A stretch of DNA of 64,000 nucleotides from an uncultured Bacteroides sp. (GCA_902168085.1 CABHOP010000087.1:21741-85740), one strand, 5' to 3'; shown: positions 8,706-18,051, counted from the first letter of the stretch. Notes: a model not told the origin generated them from the sequence alone. Numbers and translations: made by a program.

Positions 8706-8899
8706 TTTAATTTATCCCTATTAGTTTTTAGCATAACTTTATATATCACCAATCACTATACATCATGAAACAACTTCACGCAAAGCACGCTGCTCAAACA
8801 TAGCCATTCCCAAACTTATTGAAATTACCTATGCACCTGCAAGCCCACTCATAGCATGTGTCAGCACTACTATTTAATCATCATTAAAAACCATTATTC

Positions 8900-10555
8900 A
8901 TGAAAAACAACCGTTTATTAAATCTGCTCTCCTTAGCAGCAATAATGCTGTGGGGCATTCAATCAGCATTTGCATTTATTCCGCCTACCACTACCCCTGC
9001 TGCATTGCCGGGGCCGGGCACATCGGCAGCATGCCGTCCGCTGCATATTGGCAGCGATTCATATACCGGCATGAACTTCTATGGTACTGCCAGCAATTTG
9101 TATGCCCATAGCTGGAGCACTGCGGGCATGTCTAGCCCTTGCGTTGCAGGTGGCGCCGTTACAGGTATTGCCTATCGCAGGTATAATACCGCCAATACTG
9201 TAGTATTGCAATCGGGCTACCTGCCTTTAGCTCCGGACCTTATGGATCTGGAAGTAAGTATTGTGGTAGATGGCGCTGGCACTTATTACATAGTAGCCAG
9301 TTATTACAAAAATGGCGCTGGGCACTACTACCAGGTATTTAAATGGACGACTGCAGGTATAGGGGCTATAGGCGCACCGGTACTGTTGAATGCACAGAGC
9401 GGATATAGCCGTATCAGCATAGATGGCTTCCGCTGCAGGTACTTCACCATTACATGGGATGACCTGGGCACAGGCATACGTGCGCTGGCAGGCGTTACTT
9501 CTGGCGGCGGTATCACTTTTGGTACAGCAGCAACTATCGTGGGCTCTTCACAGCAGGCGTTTCCTGATGTGGAAGTTTATAATGCCAGTGGCACTCCGCG
9601 GGTATCCTTTGTTTACTTTTTGAATAACAATGCCGCAGGCCAGGGAAATATTACAGTGTCGGATATTCCATGGGCAACTGTAATGGCAGGTGGCGGTATT
9701 GCACCGGCAGTAATAGATGTTAATCCCTCTGCCTTTGCCTACTGGACACCGGGCACCTTCACCATGTACACTGCAGCCGGCCCCGGGTCGCTCAACCTCG
9801 ACCGTCCGGATGATCATACTATCGGCAACTGGTCTTACATCTATACAGATGACTTCCAACGCATCAAAGCGCGTATGCGCAGCACAGGTTTATTGACAAC
9901 CTTCGTACTTAACAATGGTTCTATCGCTCCGCTGATAGACCTTACTACAAGTATGGGCAACCCAATGATAAACTACTGGCCAACCATCGCTTTCGATAAC
10001 GATGGCGAGAACATACACTATGGCTGGTATTCTTACTATCCGGGTGCTGAATACGTCGCATTAAAAATGCATGTTAACGGTACGCTGCTTGTGTCAGACT
10101 ATATGACGGTGTCAAACGTACCCAATTTATCGGGTACACAAGCCATGCAGTTCAGCAAGCAGAATGAAGACGCACGCCTGTTTGCTACATATACCATGTA
10201 CAGTTCAGCTACCGATTACTACCTGAACAATAAATATGTACCATGGGGCGCCAGCGCATTTAAAACTACAGGCGTAGAAAACGTTGCAGATGCACAGGGT
10301 ATACTGTTCTTCCCTAATCCATATACCAGCGAATTGAACATACAACTGCCTGCGGAAATGAACGCACAGTTCCTCACCATATCTGTAACGGATATAACAG
10401 GCAGGAAAATGGATGTATATGGTGGTATGGGTAATCTTATCAATAGCCACCTGAACCAGGCAAGCCGCACCTGGGTACCGGGCATGTACTTAATAACAGT
10501 AGAAAATACTGTTACAGGTTTTATGCACACCTATAAAGTGCAAAAAGCAAACTAA
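8900..10555 (+). CDS. Secreted protein with T9SS type A sorting domain
   Basis: The 551-residue exported protein has a signal peptide (LLSLAAIMLWGIQSAFA) and a long beta-rich region with repeated G/T/Y-rich strands, suggesting a propeller or repeat fold. A C-terminal sorting domain begins around FFPNPYTSELNIQL and ends with PGMYLITVENTVTGFMHTYKVQKAN. Such domains direct transport by the type IX system to the cell surface or medium. The main domain is not one I recognise. The gene is flanked by two terminators and so is probably a single-gene unit. Confidence 0.85.
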   Translation: MKNNRLLNLLSLAAIMLWGIQSAFAFIPPTTTPAALPGPGTSAACRPLHIGSDSYTGMNFYGTASNLYAHSWSTAGMSSPCVAGGAVTGIAYRRYNTANTVVLQSGYLPLAPDLMDLEVSIVVDGAGTYYIVASYYKNGAGHYYQVFKWTTAGIGAIGAPVLLNAQSGYSRISIDGFRCRYFTITWDDLGTGIRALAGVTSGGGITFGTAATIVGSSQQAFPDVEVYNASGTPRVSFVYFLNNNAAGQGNITVSDIPWATVMAGGGIAPAVIDVNPSAFAYWTPGTFTMYTAAGPGSLNLDRPDDHTIGNWSYIYTDDFQRIKARMRSTGLLTTFVLNNGSIAPLIDLTTSMGNPMINYWPTIAFDNDGENIHYGWYSYYPGAEYVALKMHVNGTLLVSDYMTVSNVPNLSGTQAMQFSKQNEDARLFATYTMYSSATDYYLNNKYVPWGASAFKTTGVENVADAQGILFFPNPYTSELNIQLPAEMNAQFLTISVTDITGRKMDVYGGMGNLINSHLNQASRTWVPGMYLITVENTVTGFMHTYKVQKAN

Positions 10556-10578
10556 TACAAACAACACACATGCTATGA

Positions 10579-10606
10579 ATAAGGCTGCCTGTCGAGGCAG
10601 CCTTAT
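10579..10606. terminator. Bidirectional terminator between convergent genes
   Basis: An 11-bp perfect stem (10579-10589 with 10596-10606) with a TGTCGA loop sits between the T9SS gene and the convergent NUDIX gene. It includes the NUDIX stop codon. Confidence 0.8.
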
Positions 10607-11061
10607 GTATTACTTATTCTTAATAGCTCATCCAATAAAGCAACCTGTGCGGTATTTATCTTTTGCCTTGCGGTATCCATATCAAACCATGCGGCTTTAT
10701 CTACTTCAGGCACGTGTATCATCTTCCCCGATTTTGGTGGCCATTCCATAGGAAAGGTATTGCTCCGAATATTTGCAGCATCCATATCGCCTGCTACTGC
10801 CCATGCATGTACCACCTTACCGCTTTTCTGCTTTACAGGGGTTAGCGCGCTGAAAGTGCCATCTATAGCAGTACCGGTTTCCTCTTCAAATTCCTTCTTA
10901 GCCCTTTCCAGGTAATCCTCATCACTTTCCACTTCCCCTTTGGGTATAGACCACGCACCGTCATCCTTATGCTTCCAGAAAGGTCCGCCGGGGTGCACCA
11001 GGAACACCTGTAGTTCTTTATTCACCAGTCGATAGAGCAATATGCCGGCGCTTATCTTCAT
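10603..11061 (-). CDS. NUDIX hydrolase
   Basis: This 152-residue pyrophosphatase contains a complete NUDIX box (GEVESDEDYLERAKKEFEEE followed by TG) around residues 42-64. SAGILLYR and HPGGPFWKHKDDGAWSIPKGE precede it, the layout of Ap4A/diadenosine-type and general DUF-like NUDIX enzymes. It would cleave a nucleoside diphosphate linked to another group. Its start is one base from the stop of the upstream lipoprotein gene, so translation is probably coupled. Confidence 0.9.
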   Translation of the reverse strand: MKISAGILLYRLVNKELQVFLVHPGGPFWKHKDDGAWSIPKGEVESDEDYLERAKKEFEEETGTAIDGTFSALTPVKQKSGKVVHAWAVAGDMDAANIRSNTFPMEWPPKSGKMIHVPEVDKAAWFDMDTARQKINTAQVALLDELLRISNT

Positions 11062-11062
11062 A

Positions 11063-12199
11063 CTACTTACTATAGGTGATGCGGTAGATTACATTGGCAA
11101 AGTCATCAGATACGAGCAGGGAGCCGTCTTTTAGTTGCAGCACATCTACCGGCCTGCCCCAAGCCTTCCCATTCTTCAGCCAGCCTTCTGCAAAAGGCTC
11201 ATAGCTTACAGACTTATCGCCATCCAGCTTCACCATGGTAAGTCGATAGCCTATAGGCTCAGAGCGATTCCATGAGCCGTGCTCAGCTATTATAACGCGG
11301 TTCTTATACTCAGCAGGAAACATGCTACCGGTATAGAACTTAACACCTAACGCAGCCGTATGTGGTGCCAACACCGCTACCGGCGGTATGAACTCATTGC
11401 AGGCATGCCTGTCGCCATATTCAGGATCTTTGATAGTGCCTGCATGGCAGTAGGGGTAACCGAAATGCATATTAGCCTGTGGTGCAGTGTTCAGTTCATC
11501 GCCGGGCACATCATCGCCCATCTGGTCGCGGCCATTCTCGGTAAACCACAGCGCTTTAGTATCAGGATGCCAGGTAAAACCCACTGTATTACGTATGCCA
11601 TGGGCATATACCTCAAACCCGCTACCATCAGGATTCATACGGGTGATGGATGCATAACGTGGGTCTTTCTCATTGTCATCACAGATATTGCAGGGCGCAC
11701 CTACGGGCACATACAGCTTATCGTCGGGCCCGAAAGCTATGTACTTCCAGCCGTGGTGCGTATCACCGGGAAAGTTATCGCTTACCAATACAGGCTTGGG
11801 TGGATGGGCAAGATTGGCCTCTATATTATCAAAGCGCCATACTTTGTTGACTTCGGCCACATATAGAGCCCCCTGCCTGAAGGCTACGCCATTGGGCATA
11901 TTCATACCGCTGGCTATAGTATACCGCTCATCGGCTACGCCATCCTCATCTTTATCTACAAGGGCATATACCTTATCGCCCTGACGGTTGCCAACAAAGA
12001 TGGTGCCTTTATCCCCCATCGCCAGCGAACGGGCATTGTCAACACTATCGGCAAATATACTGATGTGAAAGCCGGTCGGCAGCCTTATATCCTGCAAGCA
12101 CGGGTCTTCTACTTTATGGAGCGCTTTATTTTTACAGGCGCTGTTAAACGTACATAGTGCCGATAGCAAAATGGTTAATGTAAAATACTTGGTATGCAT
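11063..12199 (-). CDS. Sorbosone/glucose dehydrogenase-like lipoprotein (beta-propeller)
   Basis: The 378-residue lipoprotein has a lipobox around FNSAC (residues 18-22) and a six-bladed propeller of the glucose/sorbosone dehydrogenase family. Characteristic blocks are SGMNMPNGVAFRQGALYVAEV, FTWHPDTKALWFTENGRDQMGDD and VIIAEHGSWNRS. Family members use PQQ or are catalytically uncharacterised, and oxidise sugars in the periplasm. Cofactor use here is inferred. It forms a tight operon with the NUDIX gene. Confidence 0.82.
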   Translation of the reverse strand: MHTKYFTLTILLSALCTFNSACKNKALHKVEDPCLQDIRLPTGFHISIFADSVDNARSLAMGDKGTIFVGNRQGDKVYALVDKDEDGVADERYTIASGMNMPNGVAFRQGALYVAEVNKVWRFDNIEANLAHPPKPVLVSDNFPGDTHHGWKYIAFGPDDKLYVPVGAPCNICDDNEKDPRYASITRMNPDGSGFEVYAHGIRNTVGFTWHPDTKALWFTENGRDQMGDDVPGDELNTAPQANMHFGYPYCHAGTIKDPEYGDRHACNEFIPPVAVLAPHTAALGVKFYTGSMFPAEYKNRVIIAEHGSWNRSEPIGYRLTMVKLDGDKSVSYEPFAEGWLKNGKAWGRPVDVLQLKDGSLLVSDDFANVIYRITYSK

Positions 12200-12353
12200 G
12201 GATAAAACGGTTTTAGAATGGTGTTACAAAAGTTATACCCTCACTGCCTCATTACAAATATCGGCTATTCACCCCTACATTTTCTGCATTCACCCATAGC
12301 TTGTTAAGCGTTTGCAAATCAGTTCCTAACAACCGGTTAACCTGCCTTTAAAG

Positions 12354-12386
12354 TTTGGCTATCAGACTGCCATAGGGCCATATTTG
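12354..12386 (+). promoter_or_regulatory. Promoter of the 12446 secreted protein
   Basis: TTTG at 12354-12357 and CATATTTG at 12379-12386 are separated by 21 bp, close to the Bacteroidota -33/-7 arrangement. The predicted leader of about 50 nt is A/C-rich (repeated AAACAAAC), as for strongly translated genes in this phylum. Confidence 0.65.
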
Positions 12387-12445
12387 CATCATCAAACGAA
12401 CAAACACAAACAAACTTTAAACAAACAAAACAAACAACCAAGATT

Positions 12446-12997
12446 ATGAAAAAAGTATTCGCTATCGCTGCCCTGATCTCTGCATCTTTCGCCGCTAACG
12501 CTCAAAACGCTTCCAGCACTGCTACGCAAACCGTGAACCTGAACCTGAGCAACGCCATCGAGCTGACCTTTACAGGTAACAACAGCACAACAGGTGCTGC
12601 AGTAAACCTGGCTTTCAATACAGTTAACGATTATGCTAACGGTGTTACCTCAAACGAGCAAGGCCTGAAAGTACGCTCTAATAAAAACTTCGCTGTAACC
12701 GTTAAAACAAACGCTACCAACTTTACTTATACAGGTACTACTGCCCCTGCTCCCGTTATGCCGGTAAGCAATGTACTGGACCTGATGGTTTCTGCTAACG
12801 GTACTGGTGGTACCATAGCTACCCCATTCTCTGCTACTGCTTACAACAACCTGAGCAGCACCGCACAAAACCTGATCAACAACGGTAGCCGCGGTGGCAA
12901 CCAAACCTTCGGTGTTAAGTATCAGGCTACTCCCGGCTTCAGCTACCCTGCAGGTACCTATACCGTAGACGTAGTATACACCGCTACACAACTGTAA
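12446..12997 (+). CDS. Small secreted beta-sandwich protein, WxL/DUF4402-like
   Basis: This 183-residue exported protein has a classic signal peptide (KKVFAIAALISASFAANAQ). A single beta-sandwich domain rich in N, T and A follows, ending YPAGTYTVDVVYTATQ. That ending resembles the last strands of WxL and DUF4402 surface or fimbrial proteins. Codon use is strongly biased and the A/C-rich leader and terminator are well formed, suggesting high expression. A structural surface or fibre role is inferred; no enzyme motif is seen. Confidence 0.6.
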   Translation: MKKVFAIAALISASFAANAQNASSTATQTVNLNLSNAIELTFTGNNSTTGAAVNLAFNTVNDYANGVTSNEQGLKVRSNKNFAVTVKTNATNFTYTGTTAPAPVMPVSNVLDLMVSANGTGGTIATPFSATAYNNLSSTAQNLINNGSRGGNQTFGVKYQATPGFSYPAGTYTVDVVYTATQL

Positions 12998-13036
12998 TAT
13001 TTGAGATTGTTTTTCATAGTGTATAGTTTTAGTGAG

Positions 13037-13062
13037 AGGAGCCTTAGCGGCTCCTTTTTTTT
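13037..13062 (+). terminator. Intrinsic terminator after the 12446 gene
   Basis: AGGAGCC (13037-13043), loop TTAGC, GGCTCCT (13049-13055), then a run of eight T. Confidence 0.9.
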
Positions 13063-13084
13063 GTTTGCTATGATGGGATAGGTA

Positions 13085-13119
13085 CAAAAAAATAGCCTTC
13101 CGTTTGAACGGAAGGCTAT
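13085..13119 (-). terminator. Terminator of tRNA-Leu
   Basis: A 12-bp perfect stem (13092-13103 with 13108-13119) is followed on the reverse strand by seven T, just downstream of the tRNA. Confidence 0.85.
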
Positions 13120-13133
13120 CAAAGTTCTAAAGG

Positions 13134-13217
13134 TGCCCAGGAATGGATTCGAACCATCACACCCTTGCGGGCGCTGCGACCTGAACACAGTGCGTCTACC
13201 AATTTCGCCACCTGGGC
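13134..13217 (-). tRNA. tRNA-Leu (anticodon CAG)
   Basis: The reverse strand folds as an 84-nt class II tRNA with acceptor GCCCAGG/CCTGGGC and D-loop GGCGAAATTGGTAGACGC. The anticodon stem is CTGTG/CGCAG with loop TTCAGGT (anticodon CAG), followed by a long variable arm (CGCCCGCAAGGGTG) and a T-loop with GTTCGAATC. The discriminator is A. CCA is not encoded (the sequence reads ACCT), so it must be added enzymatically. A strong terminator follows. Confidence 0.95.
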
Positions 13218-13296
13218 ATGTGTTTTAAGAACTTCGGGCTGCAAAGATAAGTGAGATTTAATAACAAACAAATCTCTTCTGAAATAAATTTATCTG

Positions 13297-14292
13297 TTAT
13301 ACAACCATCAGGTTACACCCTCTCAATGCCGTATGATCCATACGTCCCAACACCTCGAAACTACCATCTTTATAGAGCGTACCGATATCCTCCGTAGCGA
13401 TAAAGCTGCATGAGTGTATATTGGCAAGGTCTATAATATTGAGACAACCATTACCGCTTTCTTTTACATCAAACGGGTCGTTCACATCCCTTATCAATAC
13501 TTTCATGGTATCAGCACATTGAAAAACGCCATCGTGTAGTGCATATGCCTGAGATAGCAATTCCGTCATGCCATATTCCGAATGTATTTGCTGCAATTGC
13601 CATTGTCCCTTTAGATAGTCATGTACCTGTGTGCGGGTCCACTCCTGCCGCCTACCCTTCATGCCACCTGTTTCCATTACTATGGTGTGCGTCAGCTTCA
13701 TGGGGTGCTGCTCTGCAAAATCGAGCAAGGCGAATGTGACACCTAATAACAACGTTGGTTGGTTAGCGCCTTCCAATGCTTGCAGCACTTTGGCCAGCTT
13801 GCCATATTCATCCAGGTAAAAGCCATTGGATGCATGGCCACTGTCATGCATCAGCGTTTTAGCCATGTGCACCAATGAGGCATTACTGCGTTCGAGATAG
13901 GAAGGTAATAAAGCCAGGATGGCATAATTGCTTACAGGCCCGTAAAACTGTTCAAACCCCTTCAGCAAAGACTGATGATAGATATGCTCATCGGCCACGT
14001 AATGTTTGCTGGTCACCTCGCCAGTGGTACCACTGCTTTGAAACACCAGTGGGTATTGCGCATGTTCTCCTGAGGTTACCCGGTGTGTTTTAAAAAATGA
14101 AATAGGCAGAAATGGTATGGCGTGTACTGATGTAACCGCTTGCGGGGTTACATGTATGGCATCTACATACTGCCTGTATATATGGTTGTTGCTATATTGA
14201 TACTGAAACAGGGACAACGCCTTTTCTGCAAAGTTTGCCGCGCTGATATCTTTTAAAAAATCAGCATCAAATCCCTCTTTTTTGTATAACAC
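13297..14292 (-). CDS. LuxE-like acyl-protein synthetase / acyl-CoA ligase family protein
   Basis: This 331-residue member of the adenylate-forming superfamily has the LuxE layout: IPFLPISFFKTHRV, the nucleotide-binding FQSSGTTGEVTSKHYV loop (about 90-104), METGGMKGRR, SEYGMTELLSQAY (about 245) and a C-terminal GRMDHTALRGCNLMV. It would activate a carboxylic acid with ATP and transfer it to a thiol. Bacteroidota often carry such genes, possibly in cell-envelope lipid or aryl-polyene pathways, but no pathway partners are nearby. The start is probably GTG at 14292; no ATG lies near the N-terminus. Confidence 0.78.
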   Translation of the reverse strand: MLYKKEGFDADFLKDISAANFAEKALSLFQYQYSNNHIYRQYVDAIHVTPQAVTSVHAIPFLPISFFKTHRVTSGEHAQYPLVFQSSGTTGEVTSKHYVADEHIYHQSLLKGFEQFYGPVSNYAILALLPSYLERSNASLVHMAKTLMHDSGHASNGFYLDEYGKLAKVLQALEGANQPTLLLGVTFALLDFAEQHPMKLTHTIVMETGGMKGRRQEWTRTQVHDYLKGQWQLQQIHSEYGMTELLSQAYALHDGVFQCADTMKVLIRDVNDPFDVKESGNGCLNIIDLANIHSCSFIATEDIGTLYKDGSFEVLGRMDHTALRGCNLMVV

Positions 14293-14299
14293 TTTTGTA

Positions 14300-14307
14300 T
14301 AACTTTG
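14300..14307 (+). promoter_or_regulatory. -7 element TAACTTTG placed 6 nt before an ATG
   Basis: A perfect TAnnTTTG match ends six bases before the ATG at 14314. Transcription would begin at or next to the start codon, suggesting a leaderless mRNA. Confidence 0.5.
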
Positions 14308-14313
14308 AGAAAT

Positions 14314-14778
14314 ATGAGATCATATCTTGTTTTAATGGCTACTGCCACCCTTATCCTAGGTGCCTGTAAAAAGAAAGCCAACATTGGTACATCGCCTATC
14401 ATAACGTATCAAAGACTGGTACCTAATACTGTGCAATCCGGTTCTGCCAAAGATACAGTTAATATCATTTTCACCATCCAGGATGGGGACGGCGATATTG
14501 GCAATGACCCGCAAACCGGTGTGCATGATATTTATTTAAAAGACAGCCGTTCTAACCAGGAAAATCCATATTTCCTGCCAACGATACCATCTGATGCTAT
14601 CACACCCGGCGAGGGCATCAATGCTGCTTGTACCCTAAGGGTCTATGCATCCCTCTTCCTGCTGCTACGCCCCGACCACCCGGACGGTGATACGCTGGAC
14701 TATGAAATATATGTAAAAGACAAAGCAGGCCATAAAAGCAACGTAATAAAGACAGATAAAATTTATATCACTCCATAA
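14314..14778 (+). CDS. Small lipoprotein, unknown function
   Basis: This lipoprotein of about 154 residues has a lipobox (LILGAC) directly after a short hydrophobic segment and a Lys-rich start to the mature part (CKKKAN). The mature domain is beta-rich, with IIFTIQDGDGDIGND and YEIYVKDKAGHKSN. The acidic DGDGDIGND could bind calcium. It resembles small Bacteroidota lipoproteins with an Ig-like fold. The start at ATG 14314 is preferred over TTG at 14305 because of the -7 element. It is divergent from the LuxE-like gene, with only 21 bp between. Confidence 0.7.
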   Translation: MRSYLVLMATATLILGACKKKANIGTSPIITYQRLVPNTVQSGSAKDTVNIIFTIQDGDGDIGNDPQTGVHDIYLKDSRSNQENPYFLPTIPSDAITPGEGINAACTLRVYASLFLLLRPDHPDGDTLDYEIYVKDKAGHKSNVIKTDKIYITP

Positions 14779-14783
14779 TTAAG

Positions 14784-14807
14784 ACGCCCCAGTTAAGGGG
14801 CGTTTTT
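14784..14807 (+). terminator. Intrinsic terminator
   Basis: ACGCCCC (14784-14790), loop AGTTAA, GGGGCGT (14797-14803), then T5. Confidence 0.9.
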
Positions 14808-14917
14808 ATGTTACAGGCTTTACTTCCATTTCATTATTATTTATCTCTACTGCTCTTCATACGGTTGTTGGTACCTGTATAGGCTGCGAAGCGTTTAAAA
14901 CTGCGCTATTTGATATT

Positions 14918-14990
14918 CGTTTTTCTACGTGATATGCTGAATTATCTACGTAAAACACGTATCGAACATTTGTAATCTACGAGAAAAACG
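14918..14990 (+). promoter_or_regulatory. Repeated TCTACG elements and inverted repeat upstream of histidine kinase
   Basis: TCTACG occurs at 14924-14929, 14945-14950 and 14976-14981, spaced 21 and 31 bp (about two and three helical turns). The region is bounded by CGTTTTTCT (14918-14926) and its complement AGAAAAACG (14982-14990). It ends 14 bp before the kinase ATG. This may be an operator array or a structured leader. Confidence 0.4.
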
Positions 14991-15004
14991 TATTTTTTAG
15001 TGTT

Positions 15005-16975
15005 ATGCCACGCGCGCTGATGTTTATCCTGATATTGCTTGTATGCAACTGCACTGCTATTGCACAGGATAACCCTACGACCATAACTAATAAATGGCAG
15101 CAAACCGGCACTGATACAGCTACCCTTAGGAAAGCCATAGATGCAGCAAGGGATAACATGGATGCGCAGCCTGAAGCTGCGATGAAGATGTTGGAGGTCT
15201 TGCTCAAACAATCGCATAGAATAGGCTATAAAAGGGGCATCAATCAATGTTATTACTATATAGCATGGGCATATCACGCACAGGGAAAAAACGAAAAAAC
15301 AGTTGAAGTTTTAAAGCAACTCATACCCTACACATTAATGCCAGAGAACATTGAAAAGGCAAACAGTACATACCGGTTGCTAGGTGCCGCTTACTCTCAC
15401 CTGGGTCAAAATGATGAATCTTTAAAATGCTACGATACGGCACTGCAGTTACTGAAAGGAAGAGCTATCCCGATTGGCAAACCGGATTCATCAAACGTAT
15501 ATGCTGCATTGTGCTGGAGTTGGGAGCAGCTGGGCGAGCGCAAATATGCCACGGAACTGGCACACAAGGGCATAGAAATAGCTAAAAGAAGAAAGAACTA
15601 CCAGGCACTGGGCCAGTTGTACAACCTACTAGGCTCTTCTTCTGAACAGAGCAACCAACCGGATACAGCAGAAAAATACTTTAAGCTTTCCATACAGATA
15701 GCACGTACATACCCCGGCATTAAAGCATCGGAACGCCATAGCCTGCTAGGCCTTGCCAGGGTGGCTGAAGACAAGGGCGAATACGAAAAAGCACTGCGCT
15801 ACCTGGATGAAAGCTATGCCACTGCTGAAAAGTCGGTGCAGCAATTAGCAGAAATGAATACCGAATCTGAAAGGGCCGCTGTGTATTATGCCATAAAAAA
15901 GTATGATAAAGCCTATCGCATCATGATGCCGATGCTGGAAAAGGCATATGAACGAAAACAAAAAGACCTGCTAAACCGCATAGAACAGATAGCGGCACAT
16001 ATATGTGCTGCTACCGGCCGTTATAAAGAAGCTTGCGATCTTCTTAAACGGCACCAGGAAGCCAAAGCAGAAAGATATACAAAAGCTAAAGACCGTTTTC
16101 TGGAAGCTGTGAGCAAGGCACGCACTGCCGAAAAAGACAGACAGTTAATGGCTCAAAAACTTACCATCAGGAAACAAGAAAGCCAGTTGCAACGAACCAA
16201 TTTCTGGATGGGTATTAGCATATTGGGAACGCTGCTACTCTTTTCCGTAAGCTTTGCAGTGGTTAGAAACTACAGAAATAAGCAAATACTGCAACAAGCA
16301 CAGATAGCACAACTGCAGCAATCGAAAGAAATAAACCACCTGAAGGCCCGCATGCGGGGCGAAGAACAGGAACGCGAACGCATAGCGCGCGACCTGCACG
16401 ATAGCGTTGCCAGTCAGCTATGGGCTATACGGCTAAAGGTAGAAAGCATGCAACATAAAACAGCAGCACCTGGAACTATGAAGGGGGAAAAGCTGAGCAC
16501 TATCTTTTATCAGTTGGATGAGATAACTCAGACCGTAAGAAAAACGGCTCACAACCTTTTGCCCGACCTGTTATTACAAGAAGGATTGGCCACTGCCCTC
16601 GCCTCTTTTTGTGACAGGCTTGGCAAAACACAAAAGAAACAGATCGACTTCCAGGAATATGGCCATGTGCCGGCTATAGATAAAGAAATAGAATTAACTA
16701 TATACCGTATAGTGCAGGAACTGGTGCAGTACATCAGCCAAAAAACGAGACGTGACAGCCCATTGCTTGTGCAGCTAAGTTGTATAAACGACCTGCTGAG
16801 CTTTAGCATAGAAGGTGAAAGTGCCGAAAATGCAGAGCCTGTTATAAACACAATGAATACAGAACAGTTGCAGGAAAAGATATCGACCATCAAAGGTAAC
16901 CTGGAATTGCAAACGGAACCCGGCAGACCTGTGTATGCCTATTTAGAATTTGACCTAAAAGACTTTATTGCTTGA
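15005..16975 (+). CDS. TPR-containing sensor histidine kinase with degenerate ATPase domain
   Basis: The 656-residue protein has a signal peptide, about ten tetratricopeptide-like helices in the periplasm (residues 30-360), one membrane helix (FWMGISILGTLLLFSVSFAVV, about 398-418), a coiled coil and a HisKA_3 dimerisation motif with the phospho-acceptor His intact (RIARDLHDSVASQLW, His about 464). The expected HATPase N-box is altered (YRIVQELVQYISQKTRR, without the Asn and KHA residues). The D-x-G-x-G box is missing: the strand reads SFSIEGESAENAEPV. No response regulator is adjacent. It may be a pseudokinase or a sensor partner. The start at 15005 is supported by the signal peptide. Confidence 0.8.
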   Translation: MPRALMFILILLVCNCTAIAQDNPTTITNKWQQTGTDTATLRKAIDAARDNMDAQPEAAMKMLEVLLKQSHRIGYKRGINQCYYYIAWAYHAQGKNEKTVEVLKQLIPYTLMPENIEKANSTYRLLGAAYSHLGQNDESLKCYDTALQLLKGRAIPIGKPDSSNVYAALCWSWEQLGERKYATELAHKGIEIAKRRKNYQALGQLYNLLGSSSEQSNQPDTAEKYFKLSIQIARTYPGIKASERHSLLGLARVAEDKGEYEKALRYLDESYATAEKSVQQLAEMNTESERAAVYYAIKKYDKAYRIMMPMLEKAYERKQKDLLNRIEQIAAHICAATGRYKEACDLLKRHQEAKAERYTKAKDRFLEAVSKARTAEKDRQLMAQKLTIRKQESQLQRTNFWMGISILGTLLLFSVSFAVVRNYRNKQILQQAQIAQLQQSKEINHLKARMRGEEQERERIARDLHDSVASQLWAIRLKVESMQHKTAAPGTMKGEKLSTIFYQLDEITQTVRKTAHNLLPDLLLQEGLATALASFCDRLGKTQKKQIDFQEYGHVPAIDKEIELTIYRIVQELVQYISQKTRRDSPLLVQLSCINDLLSFSIEGESAENAEPVINTMNTEQLQEKISTIKGNLELQTEPGRPVYAYLEFDLKDFIA

Positions 16976-17100
16976 TAACAAGCCTGTATTTTCTTGTTAT
17001 TTACGACACTCGTCACCCAACATTAACCATTCGTCAATCAAAGGCTTTAAAGCTCTAACTATTAAAAAAAAGGAATTGTCTTTGTCTAAAAAATATAAAC

Positions 17101-17994
17101 ATGAAAAAGACATTACTCCTGAAAAAGATTACCCGAATTGTACTTTCTATTTCGCCCTTGCTATGTGCCTTTACAATGAATGCACAACATAACACCAATA
17201 CACCTACGTATGCATTCTATAAAAACTCAGCAGCCACATATAAGGTACCTTTTGCCAATACAGATACTTTGTTTGAGCGTTCGCAACTACTATATCCACC
17301 CAAGCATATAAAACCAATGTCCGGCAGCGGAACGGTAGCATCGGGCAGCATCACGAAAGTGTATTTCCGTGCCGATCCCAAAGTAACCCAGACATTCAAC
17401 ATGAAAAAGGTGATTATAAAACTGGCGCAAACTACAGATACTGCTTGGGATAATATGAAAGTAGATCCGGCCTTCTATACCGTCACAGAGGTTTTCAACC
17501 AGGCTACATATACTGTTTCTACACCGGGATGGATAGAGTTCACACTTTCTAAGCCATTTCAGTACGATAACACAAAAACACTGGTTGTAGAGGTATCGGG
17601 CGATGCCGGTTTCACAAGCACTTATTCATCAGAAGGCTCAGCGGGTAAAGCTATAGCCGGTAAATTCAATTTAGCAACCGGCAACCACCTGCCTATGTGG
17701 TTTGAATTTGGCTTCAGCTATGCCACCACTTCAGTAGGCGCGATACAAAATGATACGAAAGTTGATGTATATCCTAACCCTGCTAATAACGTAGTGCAAA
17801 TTTCATCAAACAAAAGCATAACAGGCAATATTATCATCATGGATATGAGCGGCACAACGGTAGCGCAGGAAAAAATGAATGGTACTGCCCATAGTCTTTC
17901 TGTATCTAACCTGGCAAACGGCTTGTATTTCTATAAAATAGTTGACGTAGAAAACACACAAATCAAAACCGGCAAGTTGACGATTTCGCATTAG
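17101..17994 (+). CDS. Secreted protein with T9SS type A sorting domain
   Basis: This 297-residue exported protein has a signal peptide ending CAFTMNAQ and a beta-rich N-terminal domain (FRADPKVTQTFNMKKVIIKLA; PGWIEFTLSKPFQYDNTKTLVVEVS) resembling jelly-roll modules. A clear sorting domain (VDVYPNPANNVVQISS ... LANGLYFYKIV) closes it. The function of the main domain is unknown. It follows the kinase after 125 bp and ends at a strong terminator. Confidence 0.83.
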   Translation: MKKTLLLKKITRIVLSISPLLCAFTMNAQHNTNTPTYAFYKNSAATYKVPFANTDTLFERSQLLYPPKHIKPMSGSGTVASGSITKVYFRADPKVTQTFNMKKVIIKLAQTTDTAWDNMKVDPAFYTVTEVFNQATYTVSTPGWIEFTLSKPFQYDNTKTLVVEVSGDAGFTSTYSSEGSAGKAIAGKFNLATGNHLPMWFEFGFSYATTSVGAIQNDTKVDVYPNPANNVVQISSNKSITGNIIIMDMSGTTVAQEKMNGTAHSLSVSNLANGLYFYKIVDVENTQIKTGKLTISH

Positions 17995-18021
17995 TCTTTT
18001 TAAACCGATCATTCAACAGAG

Positions 18022-18043
18022 AGGCCCTTTACAGGGCCTTTTC
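18022..18043 (+). terminator. Intrinsic terminator
   Basis: AGGCCCT (18022-18028), loop TTAC, AGGGCCT (18033-18039), followed by T-rich DNA. Confidence 0.88.
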
Positions 18044-18051
18044 TTTTAAGC

